DNA of 64,000 bases from Bifidobacterium boum. Its GTDB lineage: Bacteria > Actinomycetota > Actinomycetes > Actinomycetales > Bifidobacteriaceae. Below the pieces are notes generated by a model. It did not search any database, had not been told where the DNA came from, and worked only from the letters and a program-made list of their open reading frames with translations. Made by a program: the position numbers and the translations under genes. The first letter of the stretch is position 1; every line of letters starts with the position of its first letter. The stretch covers positions 62,001 to 126,000 of the forward strand of contig NZ_JGYQ01000007.1 in assembly GCF_000741535.1 (NCBI RefSeq), in the 5' to 3' direction. Of the stretch, positions 54,902 to 64,000 are shown in pieces.

Positions 54902-57900
54902 TCACTTGCCGGCCGTCCGGGGCTTCCATTGCAGGTCGTCGAGCAGCTGGTTGGTCCAGGCAATCACTTGGTCGCCGGGCATGGGGCCCGAGCCAAGCGA
55001 TCCGGCGAACGGCGCGGGAATCGTCAACGTGCGGGTGAGCGGCCGGTACTGGGCTCCCGGGTAGATGCGCTGCAATCGCATCATCAGGGATTCCGACGGT
55101 TCAATCCCGCGAATACGCACGTTACGCCCTTGGGCGATGATTTCGGTGATGCCGAGATCGCGCGCCTTGTTGCGCAGTCGCGCGATGGCGAAGAGTGAAT
55201 CCAGTTCTGCCGGGGGCTCGCCATACCGGTCGGTCAGCTCGTCGCGTACATCGTCGAGATCCTGTTCGCTCCTCGCAGAGGCGAGTTTGCGATACGCCTC
55301 GAGCCGGAGCTTGTCGGAATCGATGTAATCCACCGGAATCGACGCCTCGATCGGCAAATCGATGCTGACGGCTACCGATTCCTTGCGCTCAGGCTCCTTG
55401 TACTCCTCGACTGCCTGCGAAACCATGCGCACATACAGGTCGAAGCCGACGCCCTCGATATGCCCGCTCTGCTCGTCGCCCAGCAGATTGCCGGTGCCGC
55501 GCAATTCGAGATCCTTCATCGCTACGTCGAAGCCCGACCCCAGTGATGTGTTCTGGGCGATGGTCGCGAGCCGGTCGTGCGACTGCTGGGTCATCGGCTT
55601 GGACGGATCGTACAGGAAGTACGCGTAGGCGCGTTCCCGACCGCGGCCGACACGACCGCGCAACTGGTGCAGCTGGCTTAAGCCGAAACGGTCGGCATGG
55701 TCGACGATCAGCGTGTTCGCGTTTGAGATATCCAGTCCGGTTTCGATGATCGTCGTGCACACGAGCACATCGATATCGCGATGCCAGAAATCGCGGATGA
55801 TGGTGTCGAGCTGCTTCTCCCCCATCTTGCCGTGCGCGACGCCGATTTTCGCTTCCGGTACCAGCTGGTGGATTTTATCTGCTGTGGCGCTGATCGAGTC
55901 GACACGGTTGTGCACGTAGAACACTTGGCCGCCGCGCAACAGCTCACGCCTGATGGCCGCCGTGACCTGCGCATCCTCGTACGGGCCCACGTACGTGAGC
56001 ACGGGCAGACGGTCCTCGGGCGGCGTGGCGAGCGTGGACATCTCACGGATGCCGGTCACCGCCATTTCCAAGGTGCGCGGGATCGGCGTCGCCGACAGGG
56101 ACAGGACGTCGACGTTCGTGCGCAGCGCTTTGAGCGTTTCCTTATGCTCGACGCCGAACCGCTGCTCCTCGTCGATGATCAGCAGCCCGAGATCCTTGAA
56201 CTTGATCTTCGGGTTGAGCAGCTTGTGCGTGCCGATGACGACATCGACCGATCCGTCTTCCAGGCCTTTGATGGTTTGCTTGATTTCCTTAGGGGTTTGG
56301 AAGCGGCTCATCGCGGCGACATCCACAGGGAAGCCTGAATAGCGTTCCGTGAAGGTCTCATAATGCTGTTGCACGAGCAGCGTGGTCGGCACGAGGACCG
56401 CCACCTGTTTGCCGTCCTGGATGGCTTTGAAGGCGGCGCGTACCGCGATCTCGGTTTTGCCGAAGCCGACATCGCCGCAAATCAGGCGGTCCATCGGCAC
56501 CGGCTTTTCCATATCGGCCTTGACTTCGTCGATGGTGGTCAACTGGTCGGGGGTCTCCTGATACGGGAAGGCGTCCTCGAGTTCCTTCTGCCACGGGGTG
56601 TCCGGGCTGAACGCGAAACCTTTGGTGCGTTGGCGGGCCGAGTACAGGCGTACCAGATCCTGGGCGATCTCGTGGACATGTTTGCGGGCCTTCGCCTTGG
56701 TCTGCGCCCAGTCGGAGCCGCCGAGCTTATTGAGCTTGGGGGCGTCCGAACCGATGTATTTGCTGACCTGGTCGAGCTGGTCGGTGGGGATGTACAGTTT
56801 GTCGGCGGGCGCGTTGCGTTTGCTGGGCGCGTATTCGACGACCAGGTATTCACGCGTTGTTTTCGCACCGGCAGGGCCGATTTGGCGCTGTTGCATGCCA
56901 GTGAACCGGCCGATGCCATGCTGCTCATGGACCACGTAATCGCCGGGTTTAAGCTCCATCAAATCGATGGCTTTGCGGCGGCGTTTCGGGGTTTTGGCTT
57001 GTCCGACCGCACTGGAACGGCCAGTCAGGTCACGTTCGGTCAGTAACGCGATCCGAGCGTCCTGGTCAACGAACCCGTCTATGGCGCGTGAACGCAACAC
57101 GGTGAACCGTGTCACCCCGGTTTCATTGACGGCGCGTTTGAGTCGGGCGAGCGTGCCTTGGGCTCCGGCGGTGATGGTCACGTCAAATCCCGCGTCGATC
57201 AGCCCTTCGATGCCGGTCGCCGCTTTCGACTCGTCGCCACGGTATTCCTCAGGCGAACTCGCGTTGATGCGTACATTGCCTGGCAGACTTGGATCCACGC
57301 CGAAATCGGCGAGCTTCCACACGTCATCACGCGAATAGGCGAGCGCACTGATCGTCTCCTCGTAATCAAGGAAACTGGCTTGGTCGAAACTGATCGGCGC
57401 TCCTGCCCCATGGCCGCTGGCTGCGACATGCCAGCTGGCAGCGAGGAATTCGTTCGCTGTTTTCGTCAGGTCGTCTGCCGCCCGGCGCAAGCGTTCCGGG
57501 TCACAGAGCATGATGACCGCGCCTTGGGGCAGCATGCGCTGCACCGGTTCCATGTCGTCGATCAGCGCGGGCATCAGCGATTCCATGCCTTCGACCGGGA
57601 TGCCGTCGGCGATGGAGGCGAGCATGTCTTCGGCGTTGGGAATCTGTCCGATCAGGGATTTCGCGCGGTCACGCACCGCTTGCGTCAGTTGCAATTCGCG
57701 GCATGGTGTCGCCCACACGGTGTGCAGGCCGTCACCGTACGTACGCTGGTCGGACGCGTGGAATTCTTTGATGGTGTCGATTTCGTCGCCGAAGAATTCG
57801 ATACGGACCGGATGCGGGATGGTCGGCGGGAACACGTCGAGGATGCCACCACGCACCGCAAACTGGCCTCGATCCATGACCAGGTCGACGCGCGTGTACG

Positions 57901-58474
57901 CGTTCTCCACCAGTCGGGCTGCAGCCTCGTCGAGCGGCAGCTCCTCTCCTGTGGTGAACACGAGCGGCTCAACATCGCCAAGGCCGGCGACAACCGGTTG
58001 GATGAGCGAGCGCACGGGCATCACCAGCACCCTGATCGGCCCGAACATGGGATCGTCGGGCTTCGGGTGGGTCAGGCGGCGGAATACCGCCATGCGGGAG
58101 GCGACCGTGTCGGCTCGTGGTGAAAGCCGTTCATGTGGCAGGGTCTCCCATGCTTCAAGTTCCGCGATATCCTGCGGATCGCCGTCATACCAGCTGCGGA
58201 TCGCGTCAACGGCTTCCTGCGATTCACGCCCTGAGGGCACGATCACGACGACGGGGGCATGATGGGCGGTGGCTACCGCGAGCGCGGGACGGATACCTGA
58301 TACCGCCGCCACCTTCAGCGCCGGGTCCGCTGTCTCGTGTACAGGAATGTCAACCAATCCGTGTGCCAGATCATGGAAAGCCCGGTCATGGTTGAGTTGC
58401 TCCAGCAGTCCGGCGAGCGATCCCGCCGTAGGAGCCGGGGTTGCGGCGGCCTGCGACTGCTGCTTATCGGCCAT
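54902..58474 (-). CDS. mfd: Transcription-repair coupling factor
   Basis: A 1190-residue translocase that removes stalled RNA polymerase and recruits UvrA. The N-terminal UvrB-like part ([25 protein letters not shown]), the polymerase-interacting CarD-like domain (LKPGDYVVHEQHGIGRF), RecG-like helicase motifs (CGDVGFGKTEIAVRAAFKA, DEEQRFGV), the TRG motif region and the C-terminal domain are present. The start overlaps the pth stop by 11 bp, so both are probably co-translated. Confidence 0.97.
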   Translation of the reverse strand: MADKQQSQAAATPAPTAGSLAGLLEQLNHDRAFHDLAHGLVDIPVHETADPALKVAAVSGIRPALAVATAHHAPVVVIVPSGRESQEAVDAIRSWYDGDPQDIAELEAWETLPHERLSPRADTVASRMAVFRRLTHPKPDDPMFGPIRVLVMPVRSLIQPVVAGLGDVEPLVFTTGEELPLDEAAARLVENAYTRVDLVMDRGQFAVRGGILDVFPPTIPHPVRIEFFGDEIDTIKEFHASDQRTYGDGLHTVWATPCRELQLTQAVRDRAKSLIGQIPNAEDMLASIADGIPVEGMESLMPALIDDMEPVQRMLPQGAVIMLCDPERLRRAADDLTKTANEFLAASWHVAASGHGAGAPISFDQASFLDYEETISALAYSRDDVWKLADFGVDPSLPGNVRINASSPEEYRGDESKAATGIEGLIDAGFDVTITAGAQGTLARLKRAVNETGVTRFTVLRSRAIDGFVDQDARIALLTERDLTGRSSAVGQAKTPKRRRKAIDLMELKPGDYVVHEQHGIGRFTGMQQRQIGPAGAKTTREYLVVEYAPSKRNAPADKLYIPTDQLDQVSKYIGSDAPKLNKLGGSDWAQTKAKARKHVHEIAQDLVRLYSARQRTKGFAFSPDTPWQKELEDAFPYQETPDQLTTIDEVKADMEKPVPMDRLICGDVGFGKTEIAVRAAFKAIQDGKQVAVLVPTTLLVQQHYETFTERYSGFPVDVAAMSRFQTPKEIKQTIKGLEDGSVDVVIGTHKLLNPKIKFKDLGLLIIDEEQRFGVEHKETLKALRTNVDVLSLSATPIPRTLEMAVTGIREMSTLATPPEDRLPVLTYVGPYEDAQVTAAIRRELLRGGQVFYVHNRVDSISATADKIHQLVPEAKIGVAHGKMGEKQLDTIIRDFWHRDIDVLVCTTIIETGLDISNANTLIVDHADRFGLSQLHQLRGRVGRGRERAYAYFLYDPSKPMTQQSHDRLATIAQNTSLGSGFDVAMKDLELRGTGNLLGDEQSGHIEGVGFDLYVRMVSQAVEEYKEPERKESVAVSIDLPIEASIPVDYIDSDKLRLEAYRKLASARSEQDLDDVRDELTDRYGEPPAELDSLFAIARLRNKARDLGITEIIAQGRNVRIRGIEPSESLMMRLQRIYPGAQYRPLTRTLTIPAPFAGSLGSGPMPGDQVIAWTNQLLDDLQWKPRTAGK

Positions 58475-59063
58475 TGAACTGCTCCTGTGCGCGGTTCAAA
58501 CCGGAGAAGATGATGGTTTCCGCGGCGTCCGCGCCATCGGCGAGGAAGTCGGGTAGCTGTTTGCGCTGGTCTGGCCCGAATCCGCCGAGCACCCAGTTGA
58601 CGGTGTTGTTGTGGGCGTTCGGGCCTCGTCGGGCGTGTCCGACACCGAGACGCACGCGTGCGTACGCGTTGGTCCCCAAAGACCGGTCGATGGATTTGAT
58701 GCCGTTATGTCCGCCGGCGGAACCGCCTGCCTTGACTTTGATGCGGCCGAATTCAAGGTCCATGTCATCGTGGATGACCACGATATGGTCGGGCGGAATC
58801 TGATAGTAGGAGCTGATGGATGCCACTGCGGTGCCTGACTCGTTCATGTAAGTCAGGGGTTTGGCAAGGAAGAACTTGACCGACTTGCCTTGCAGGTTCA
58901 TCACACCTTTGCCGAGCATCGCGATGCCTTTGTGGTCGCTGAAATTCACCGACCAGCGTTCGGCGAGCACGTCAGCCGCCATGAAGCCCATATTATGCCG
59001 GGTACCTTCATACTGCTTGCCGGGGTTGCCCAATCCTGCAACCAACCAGAAATCCGATGCCAT
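58464..59063 (-). CDS. pth: Peptidyl-tRNA hydrolase
   Basis: A 199-residue enzyme that frees tRNA from peptides lost during translation. It has VAGLGNPGKQYEGTRHNMGFMAADVL (catalytic His in RHNMG), KPLTYMNESG and HDDMDLEFGRIKVKAGGSAGGHNG. GAGGGAG supports the start at 59063. It lies upstream of mfd, the common order in Actinobacteria. Confidence 0.97.
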   Translation of the reverse strand: MASDFWLVAGLGNPGKQYEGTRHNMGFMAADVLAERWSVNFSDHKGIAMLGKGVMNLQGKSVKFFLAKPLTYMNESGTAVASISSYYQIPPDHIVVIHDDMDLEFGRIKVKAGGSAGGHNGIKSIDRSLGTNAYARVRLGVGHARRGPNAHNNTVNWVLGGFGPDQRKQLPDFLADGADAAETIIFSGLNRAQEQFNGR

Positions 59064-59237
59064 GCCGTTGTTCTCCCTCATGTTCTTCGCCGCAGCCCTG
59101 CCTCATTCATGGGCTCGGCTCATACCATCATTCGCTACCAGAATCGTCTATTCTACGCTCCACGCCTGACCCGGCGCCAATCCGCCATCCACGCGTCCGA
59201 ACCCGCATACGTGTGCGGCGCATGCGGTATTGATGCG

Positions 59238-59774
59238 TCAGTCATCCTGTAATGGCAGCCGCCAGTAGGACATGTCAAGATACCGTGTACCGTCGAAACA
59301 CGCTTGGGGCAGGAAACCGTAGCGTTCGAACCCAAAATGGTTCATCAGCGCGATCGATCCGGTGTTCGACGCGAAAATCAGGGCTGTTGCGATACGGTAG
59401 CCACGCGAGCGGGCGGCGTCAAGCAGCCAGGCGACCATTGCGGTACCGTATCCGCGATGTCGGGCATGTTCGTCCACGTAATAGCTCAGTTCCACGACAC
59501 CGTCATAGGCTTCGCGGGGATGGAATTTCGAGAGTGAACCGAACGCAACGACACGGCCGGCGGCGTCTTCAAGCACCACGACCGGATACCGGTCGCGAGG
59601 ATGGTGCGAGTCAACCCACTGTCGGCGTTGCTCGAGGGTGCGTGGCACAAGGTCGGCGGTCGAGCCGCCGGCGATCACCGCCTGGTTGTAGATGTCAGTG
59701 ATCGCCTGAAGATCATCGTCATGAGCAGCGCGGATACGAACATCCGCATGATCATGTGCCTGTCGTGTTTGCAT
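59238..59774 (-). CDS. GNAT-family N-acetyltransferase
   Basis: A 178-residue acetyltransferase of the phosphinothricin/methionine sulfoximine type. RAAHDDDLQAITDIYNQAV opens the fold, VELSYYVDEHARHRGYGTAMVAWLL carries the acetyl-CoA loop (RHRGYG), and NTGSIALMNHFGFERYG closes it. AAAGGCGG precedes the ATG at 59774. A GTG at 59837 overlapping the upstream stop is a possible alternative start. Substrate unknown. Confidence 0.88.
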   Translation of the reverse strand: MQTRQAHDHADVRIRAAHDDDLQAITDIYNQAVIAGGSTADLVPRTLEQRRQWVDSHHPRDRYPVVVLEDAAGRVVAFGSLSKFHPREAYDGVVELSYYVDEHARHRGYGTAMVAWLLDAARSRGYRIATALIFASNTGSIALMNHFGFERYGFLPQACFDGTRYLDMSYWRLPLQDD

Positions 59775-59833
59775 GTGCCGCCTTTCTTGCCGATCCAGCC
59801 GATCATAGCGGCCGGGGTGCATCCGCTCGCCGC

Positions 59834-61210
59834 TCACGCCAACCGCTGCGACAACGCCGGGATACCGCGGTCGAGCATGTCAAGGAAGCGTGGCGCATCC
59901 ACATCAAGCGCGACATGGCAGCATGGGGCGGACGGGTCGTTCAGCCTCGACCCGTCGCCGATGGTCCGTCCGCGAACCCCTTCACGGTTGCCGGTTGCGG
60001 TGTCGACACACATCGCGATATCGAAGACGCGGATGAGTGACGGGTCGATCGCCGCTGCCACGGCGAGCGGATCATGCATCGGTGCACCTGCGGCGAACAT
60101 GGGGTCGGCATCCGCGTTGGCGGTGATCATGAAAGAGGCCAGGTCGGCGAAGAACCGTCCGACTTTGCCGCTGTTCGCCCAGCCTTCCGCCGTCTGCCTG
60201 TCCAGCAGGCAACGGTGCGTGACATCAAGACCGACCATAGTGATGTCGGCGAGCGAGCGGAAGACCAGATCCGCGGCTTCTGGATCTTGCAGGATATTCG
60301 TCTCACTGACCATATCGAAGCAGTTGCCCTGTTGGGTGAGGGCTCCGCCCATGATGACCAGACGCAAATGGGGAATGATGTCAGGGGCTTCAATCATGGC
60401 CGCCGCCACGTCGGTCAACGGGCCGGTGCATACGACGGTCAGATTCTTGCCCCACCGGCGGGCCGCTTCGATGATCGCCTTGACGCCACTGGTATCAGCG
60501 GGACGGACCGCCATTTCCACCGGCCCGTACTCGTCGGTCAGGGTGGCCAGAAGGTTACGTCCGCGCAATGGTGCCGATGACAGATTCGGCAGCTTGGGCA
60601 GATACCCGCCTACGGAAATGATCGGCGGGGTCATGGTTTTCAGTAACTCAGGTTCAGCCGATTGCGTTGCTGCTGGCTCATCCGTCCACGCTGCGGCGTG
60701 GGGTTTGGCAGTGTTGTGCTGCGTGTCCGCGCCCAATGCACCGGCGCTCACCGTACCGGCGACCGTGAAATCGATGTCATTGGCGGAAAAATCATAGACC
60801 GCACCACCACTGTGTACGCCAGGTACATTCGTCTGCCGTGTGGGAGCCGGCATGTAATCGGAAACATGCAAGTCCGCCAGCCCGTTGTCCCCGTGGAAGT
60901 GTGCGCACGCCCGGTCGGCGACAAAACCGTCAGCCCATGATGGGCAACGGCAGCCGTCGAACACAGGAATCGACCCGGCGCCCAGTAGATCGAGGACATC
61001 ACGCGTATTGCGCTGCGCCACTGATTGGATGACATTGCCGTACGTCGCGATGACTGCGACCAGACGCTCAGGCGCGTACGCCATCAGCAATCCTATGGCC
61101 AACGCGTCATCGGCACCGGTGTCCATATCCAGCAATATAGGAGCCAACTGGTCTTCCCCCGGTGCGGGCATGCCTTGGGAGGAATCCTCGCGGACGGTGG
61201 TCGAATCCAT
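59834..61210 (-). CDS. Inosine-uridine-type nucleoside hydrolase with a 100-residue insertion
   Basis: A 458-residue protein against about 310-330 for the family. The calcium site DMDTGADDALA is at 28-38, VVCTGPLTDVAAAM and the HDPLAVAAAIDP motif are kept. Between FHGDNGLADL (about 113) and the Rossmann part (about 225) lies an added stretch of some 100 residues with AGTVSAGALGADTQHNTAKPH. The ribosome site GGGAGGGAG is strong. It should release base from ribonucleosides; specificity is uncertain because the insert is near the active site. Confidence 0.87.
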   Translation of the reverse strand: MDSTTVREDSSQGMPAPGEDQLAPILLDMDTGADDALAIGLLMAYAPERLVAVIATYGNVIQSVAQRNTRDVLDLLGAGSIPVFDGCRCPSWADGFVADRACAHFHGDNGLADLHVSDYMPAPTRQTNVPGVHSGGAVYDFSANDIDFTVAGTVSAGALGADTQHNTAKPHAAAWTDEPAATQSAEPELLKTMTPPIISVGGYLPKLPNLSSAPLRGRNLLATLTDEYGPVEMAVRPADTSGVKAIIEAARRWGKNLTVVCTGPLTDVAAAMIEAPDIIPHLRLVIMGGALTQQGNCFDMVSETNILQDPEAADLVFRSLADITMVGLDVTHRCLLDRQTAEGWANSGKVGRFFADLASFMITANADADPMFAAGAPMHDPLAVAAAIDPSLIRVFDIAMCVDTATGNREGVRGRTIGDGSRLNDPSAPCCHVALDVDAPRFLDMLDRGIPALSQRLA

Positions 61211-61320
61211 ACGCTCCCTCCCTGATTGCGCGCTGTGCCGGGCTACGGACCCGAGTTTGATGCTGCCCCCATGATATCGTGTCCGGCACGCGCGCGCAGC
61301 GGGATGTTCCGAATACGGGA

Positions 61321-62436
61321 CTATTTGCTCAGGAAGCGATCGGTAGACAGATCCTTGGCTTTCGGAGCGGTGCGCACCACCTTGCCGGAAGCGTCCGTGT
61401 AAGCGCCGGCGCGGGCAAGGAAATCAAAATACTGTTGCGTGGCCACCGTATCGTTGGTTCCGAACGTGACATCGCCGGACGCGATTGCTTTCGGATCGCC
61501 CCAATACTTGCCGTCCACAATGGTGTGCATGCTGCGCTTGACGAACGCGGGCTTGAGATTGGCTTCAGGAGCCTCATCCACGAGAATCTGCGCGGCTTGG
61601 TCGGGATGCGCGTACGCGTACTCGTAGCCTTTCTGCGTGGCTTGGGTGAAAGCTTTGACCAGTTTCGGATTGTTCTTTATGGTCTTGTCGTTGGTGATGA
61701 TGCCGATGGAGTCCGCATTGCCGGGCACCCCATAATCAGGCTCGGTGAAACAGTTGAGCTTGGGACCGTACATGTCCGCCTGCACGCCTTCCCATGTCGC
61801 GTAGAAGCCGCCGAAATCCGCTTTGCCGCTGGACAGGGTCTGGAAGGTGGATGTGCCGACGGTCACCTTGTCGAATTGTCCTTTACCGCCATCGGTTTTG
61901 ATCATCTGTTTGATGACCGCGTCGGACTCGTTCGACCCGAATGTGGCGAAAGTTTTCCCGTCGAAATCCTTCGGACGGGTGATCGACGTGTTCGAAGCCA
62001 ACGCGCACCAGATGGCGCTCGGCTTGCGCTGCACTTGGAGCACCTGCTTGAGTGTGGCGCCTTTGAGACTGTAGTTGGAGACGTTGGTGAGATTGGACAG
62101 CGCGAAATCCGCCACCCCGTTATTGACTGACTGTTCGGCGCCCGCCTGCGCGACGGCGACGATATCGACGTCAAGTCCGGCTCGTTTGAAGTAGCCGTTG
62201 TGTTTGGCCACATACACGCCGATATGGTTGGTGTCCGGCGCCCAGGAGAGCATGAAGGTGGTTTTCATCAGCCTGCTCGACGACGACCGTGCTGCCGCAC
62301 CGCACGCGCCGACCGACGTCATCATGACGATAGCCGCCGTTGCGGCGATGATGCGACGCGCACGTCCGGCGCGCAATGGTGCGGATGATGATGTGAAATG
62401 CTGCCGCAATCCGGCAGCCTGTGGCAGAAGCCTCAT
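61321..62436 (-). CDS. NMT1/THI5-type ABC substrate-binding lipoprotein
   Basis: A 371-residue lipoprotein with lipobox VGAC and Cys45. FMLSWAPDTNHIGVYVAKHNGYFKRAGLDVDIV is the family start, resembling proteins that bind thiamine pyrimidine precursors, riboflavin or taurine-like compounds. The following FATFGSNESD and DFGGFYATWEGVQADMYG agree. I found no TPP riboswitch in its leader, so thiamine is only one option. The matching permease at 63633 is on the other strand. Confidence 0.85.
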   Translation of the reverse strand: MRLLPQAAGLRQHFTSSSAPLRAGRARRIIAATAAIVMMTSVGACGAAARSSSSRLMKTTFMLSWAPDTNHIGVYVAKHNGYFKRAGLDVDIVAVAQAGAEQSVNNGVADFALSNLTNVSNYSLKGATLKQVLQVQRKPSAIWCALASNTSITRPKDFDGKTFATFGSNESDAVIKQMIKTDGGKGQFDKVTVGTSTFQTLSSGKADFGGFYATWEGVQADMYGPKLNCFTEPDYGVPGNADSIGIITNDKTIKNNPKLVKAFTQATQKGYEYAYAHPDQAAQILVDEAPEANLKPAFVKRSMHTIVDGKYWGDPKAIASGDVTFGTNDTVATQQYFDFLARAGAYTDASGKVVRTAPKAKDLSTDRFLSK

Positions 62437-62466
62437 ATGATTGATGTCCTAAATCATGGTGTGTTC

Positions 62467-62501
62467 CGTTCTCTGGATTCGGGCGGATTCGGCAGAGAAC
62501 G
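62467..62501 (-). promoter_or_regulatory. Perfect 9-bp hairpin in the leader of the NMT1-type gene
   Basis: CGTTCTCTG (62467-62475) pairs with CAGAGAACG (62493-62501). The 17-base loop contains GATTCGG twice. It lies about 31 bp upstream of the start codon. No known riboswitch consensus is matched. Confidence 0.45.
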
Positions 62502-62660
62502 AACGTGAGGGCCGGCCCCGCCTGCCCCATGTCCCCGTCCGACCGTCATGATGTCATGCGCGTTGACCACAGCCGAACGGTTTGCCACACATGGGCACGC
62601 AAGCGAGTTCAGCATAACGTCAGGCGTCGTCATCGATGTCGGAACCCGCGCACCGCACAC

Positions 62661-63434
62661 TCAACGTGGCAAAGGGCCGGACCATGGTTTCACCACTGAC
62701 GGCGGGATGTGTGAAACGTCGAACCGATAATGCCCGGTAACCGCCATATGCTTGCGGAACGCGAAATAATCGTTCTCCCGCTGCTTCTGTCCCATGTTGT
62801 GGATGATCAGCGGCATGCCTTGCCTATCGCGCCGGTCGGAGACGACGCCGATATGCCGGTTGTGTTCGAAGACGACGATATCGCCTTGCTCCCAGTCATC
62901 GCCGTGGATGTCCGTGCCCAGGTTCACACCGTAGGTGGCGAAAAAGACGTCAAGCACGCCGGTACGACGGAAATCGATATTCGGGTCAGGCTTGGAAATC
63001 ACACGCGAGTAAGCCTGCGGACGGGCGGCAATGTCGGCGTCGACCATGGCTTTGAGATCGTACCCGGCGTTGGCGAAGGCACGCCAGACGACATCAGTGC
63101 AGGCGCCACGGTCGGACGGCGGATACCCGCCTTGGTAATAGCCGGTATCGTACGCAGGCATCGCTTCGGCGTCCTTGCGCGCCCCACGCATGATATCCGT
63201 GTAATCGTCTACGCCGTTACCGTTCGCGTCGACCTTGCTGGTGAATGTCGGTGACGGCGCCGGCGAAGCGATGGAGCCGCCAGTACCAGCAGGCGACCCA
63301 GAGCCGTGGAAAACCCACAGGAATACGCCTGCAACGAGCATCGTGACGCCGAGAATCGCAAGAACGGATACCAGGATCGGCTTTCCTCGTTTTGGACGAC
63401 TGGTTGTCGTAACGCGTGTGCTGTGCTGCATCAT
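62661..63434 (-). CDS. DUF1287 family protein with membrane anchor
   Basis: A 257-residue protein of the DUF1287 (YijF-like) family, which resembles NlpC/P60 cysteine peptidases. One membrane helix (about 20-42) exports it. The core has NGVDDYTDIMRGARKDA, GACTDVVWRAFANAGYDLK (likely catalytic Cys), DDWEQGDIVVFEHNRHIGVVSD (likely His) and PLIIHNMGQ. GGGGGCG precedes the ATG. A cell-wall role is inferred only from the fold. Confidence 0.88.
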   Translation of the reverse strand: MMQHSTRVTTTSRPKRGKPILVSVLAILGVTMLVAGVFLWVFHGSGSPAGTGGSIASPAPSPTFTSKVDANGNGVDDYTDIMRGARKDAEAMPAYDTGYYQGGYPPSDRGACTDVVWRAFANAGYDLKAMVDADIAARPQAYSRVISKPDPNIDFRRTGVLDVFFATYGVNLGTDIHGDDWEQGDIVVFEHNRHIGVVSDRRDRQGMPLIIHNMGQKQRENDYFAFRKHMAVTGHYRFDVSHIPPSVVKPWSGPLPR

Positions 63435-63632
63435 GTTCGCCCCCGTCCGACCACACTACGGTTCCATTGTGCCATCCAACCTGGTTCGGGGCAACGACGG
63501 GTCGAGGAGCGGTCGGCGGGTCCGTGATAATGGAATCGGCAACGAATGTTCCGGCCGACCGGCACGCGGGCTCCTCACCTTACTGCGTTCCCCGGCGGCG
63601 TGTGCGCCAGTGGCGCGGAAAGCAAGGTGAAT

Positions 63633-64000
63633 ATGGTTCGTCAATACATGCGATGGCTTCCCACGCTTGTAGCGGTGCTGCTTATTGTGCTCGTCTGGCA
63701 GATTTGGGTCGATGCCGCGCATGTGCCGCAAACCATGATGCCCTCCCCCATTGAGATCGCGCAGGCGAGCGTTGAAGCGTGGCCCACCTTGTGGCCGGCG
63801 ACGGTGACGACATTGGAAGAAGGCGCCGTCGGATTCCTGTTCGCCGTCGCGGCGGGCATCCTGGTGGGTGTCGGCTGTTACGCTTCAACAATCTTGGATG
63901 CGGCGTTGTTCCCGCTGTTGTACGCGGCACAGACCTTGCCGCTGATTTCCATCGCCCCGCTGTTCCTTATCTGGTTCGGTTTCGAGACAAGCGGGAAAAT
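63633..64000 (+). CDS. ABC transporter permease, N-terminal part (cut by window edge)
   Basis: The frame opens at the ATG 63633 after AAGGTGA and runs off the right edge (122 codons). It reads VVWQIWVD-like LLIVLVWQIWV, then MMPSPIEIAQASVEAW, TVTTLEEGAVGFLFAVAAGILVG and ISIAPLFLIWFGFETSGK. This is the SsuC/TauC/ThiX permease type, with the EAA-like coupling region starting at the edge. It suits the NMT1-type lipoprotein at 61321-62436. Confidence 0.85.
   Translation, partial: MVRQYMRWLPTLVAVLLIVLVWQIWVDAAHVPQTMMPSPIEIAQASVEAWPTLWPATVTTLEEGAVGFLFAVAAGILVGVGCYASTILDAALFPLLYAAQTLPLISIAPLFLIWFGFETSGK

Noticed and set aside
62437-62660. TPP riboswitch before the NMT1-type lipoprotein gene
   Set aside because: I looked for the CTGAGA and ACCTGATC-type core elements on the minus strand and did not find them.

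Overview
The window is a 64 kb piece of a high-GC Gram-positive chromosome, almost certainly from the genus Bifidobacterium or a close relative. Reasons: WhiB-family regulators, CarD, a PdtaS-type sensor kinase beside whiB1, LytR-CpsA-Psr (LCP) proteins, a UvrB whose N-terminus and 703-residue length fit the bifidobacterial protein, Gram-positive-type LexA boxes, and the actinobacterial gene order eno / DivIC-FtsB / DUF501 / Ppx-GppA. Species cannot be fixed from the sequence alone. Most of it is ordinary housekeeping chromosome; no phage, insertion sequence or CRISPR array is visible.

Layout. 1-148: start of an unknown gene, then about 0.7 kb of non-coding DNA with a four-unit 40-bp degenerate repeat, and an unusual short-variable-loop tRNA with a CAA anticodon (910-983). 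1.2-5.5 kb: a complete four-gene ABC importer operon. 5.7-14.8 kb: NUDIX hydrolase, pyruvate kinase, TerC, and the uvrB-coaE-rpsA-folD group. 15-18 kb: a zinc/manganese-type ABC importer with a Fur/Zur-like box. 18-23.4 kb: ispF-carD, glycogen branching enzyme, and an OmpR-type two-component system. 23.5-25.5 kb: a umuDC pair behind a perfect SOS box. 25.5-38.2 kb: an actinobacterial envelope block (ComF-like protein, PMM-like HAD protein, metallopeptidase-like protein, DUF5719 protein, giant membrane glycosyltransferase, WhiB2-like regulator, two LCP proteins, an orphan FtsK/EccC-like ATPase, WhiB1-like regulator). 38.3-43.5 kb: PdtaS-like kinase, hemolysin III, greA, FKBP, serine dehydratase. 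43.6-48.7 kb: membrane protein, a normal class II tRNA-Leu(UAA), and ppx/DUF501/divIC/eno. 49.4-53.8 kb: a secreted Amidase_6 protein with lower GC, a membrane-anchored unknown, and a NarL-type two-component system. 53.9-64 kb: hydrolase, mfd, pth, GNAT, nucleoside hydrolase, an NMT1-type lipoprotein, a DUF1287 protein, and the start of an ABC permease cut by the window edge.

How the parts connect. pyk and eno, 40 kb apart, each carry a LacI-type palindrome about 60 bp upstream of the predicted transcription start, with the same geometry; this suggests one carbon-flux regulator acting on both. Two sites matching the LexA box lie before umuDC (perfect) and uvrB (one mismatch), which would tie these DNA-repair genes to the SOS response; mfd is also present. 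The block from 26 to 38 kb looks like machinery that makes and attaches cell-envelope polymers under WhiB control, and it holds the least understood proteins of the window.
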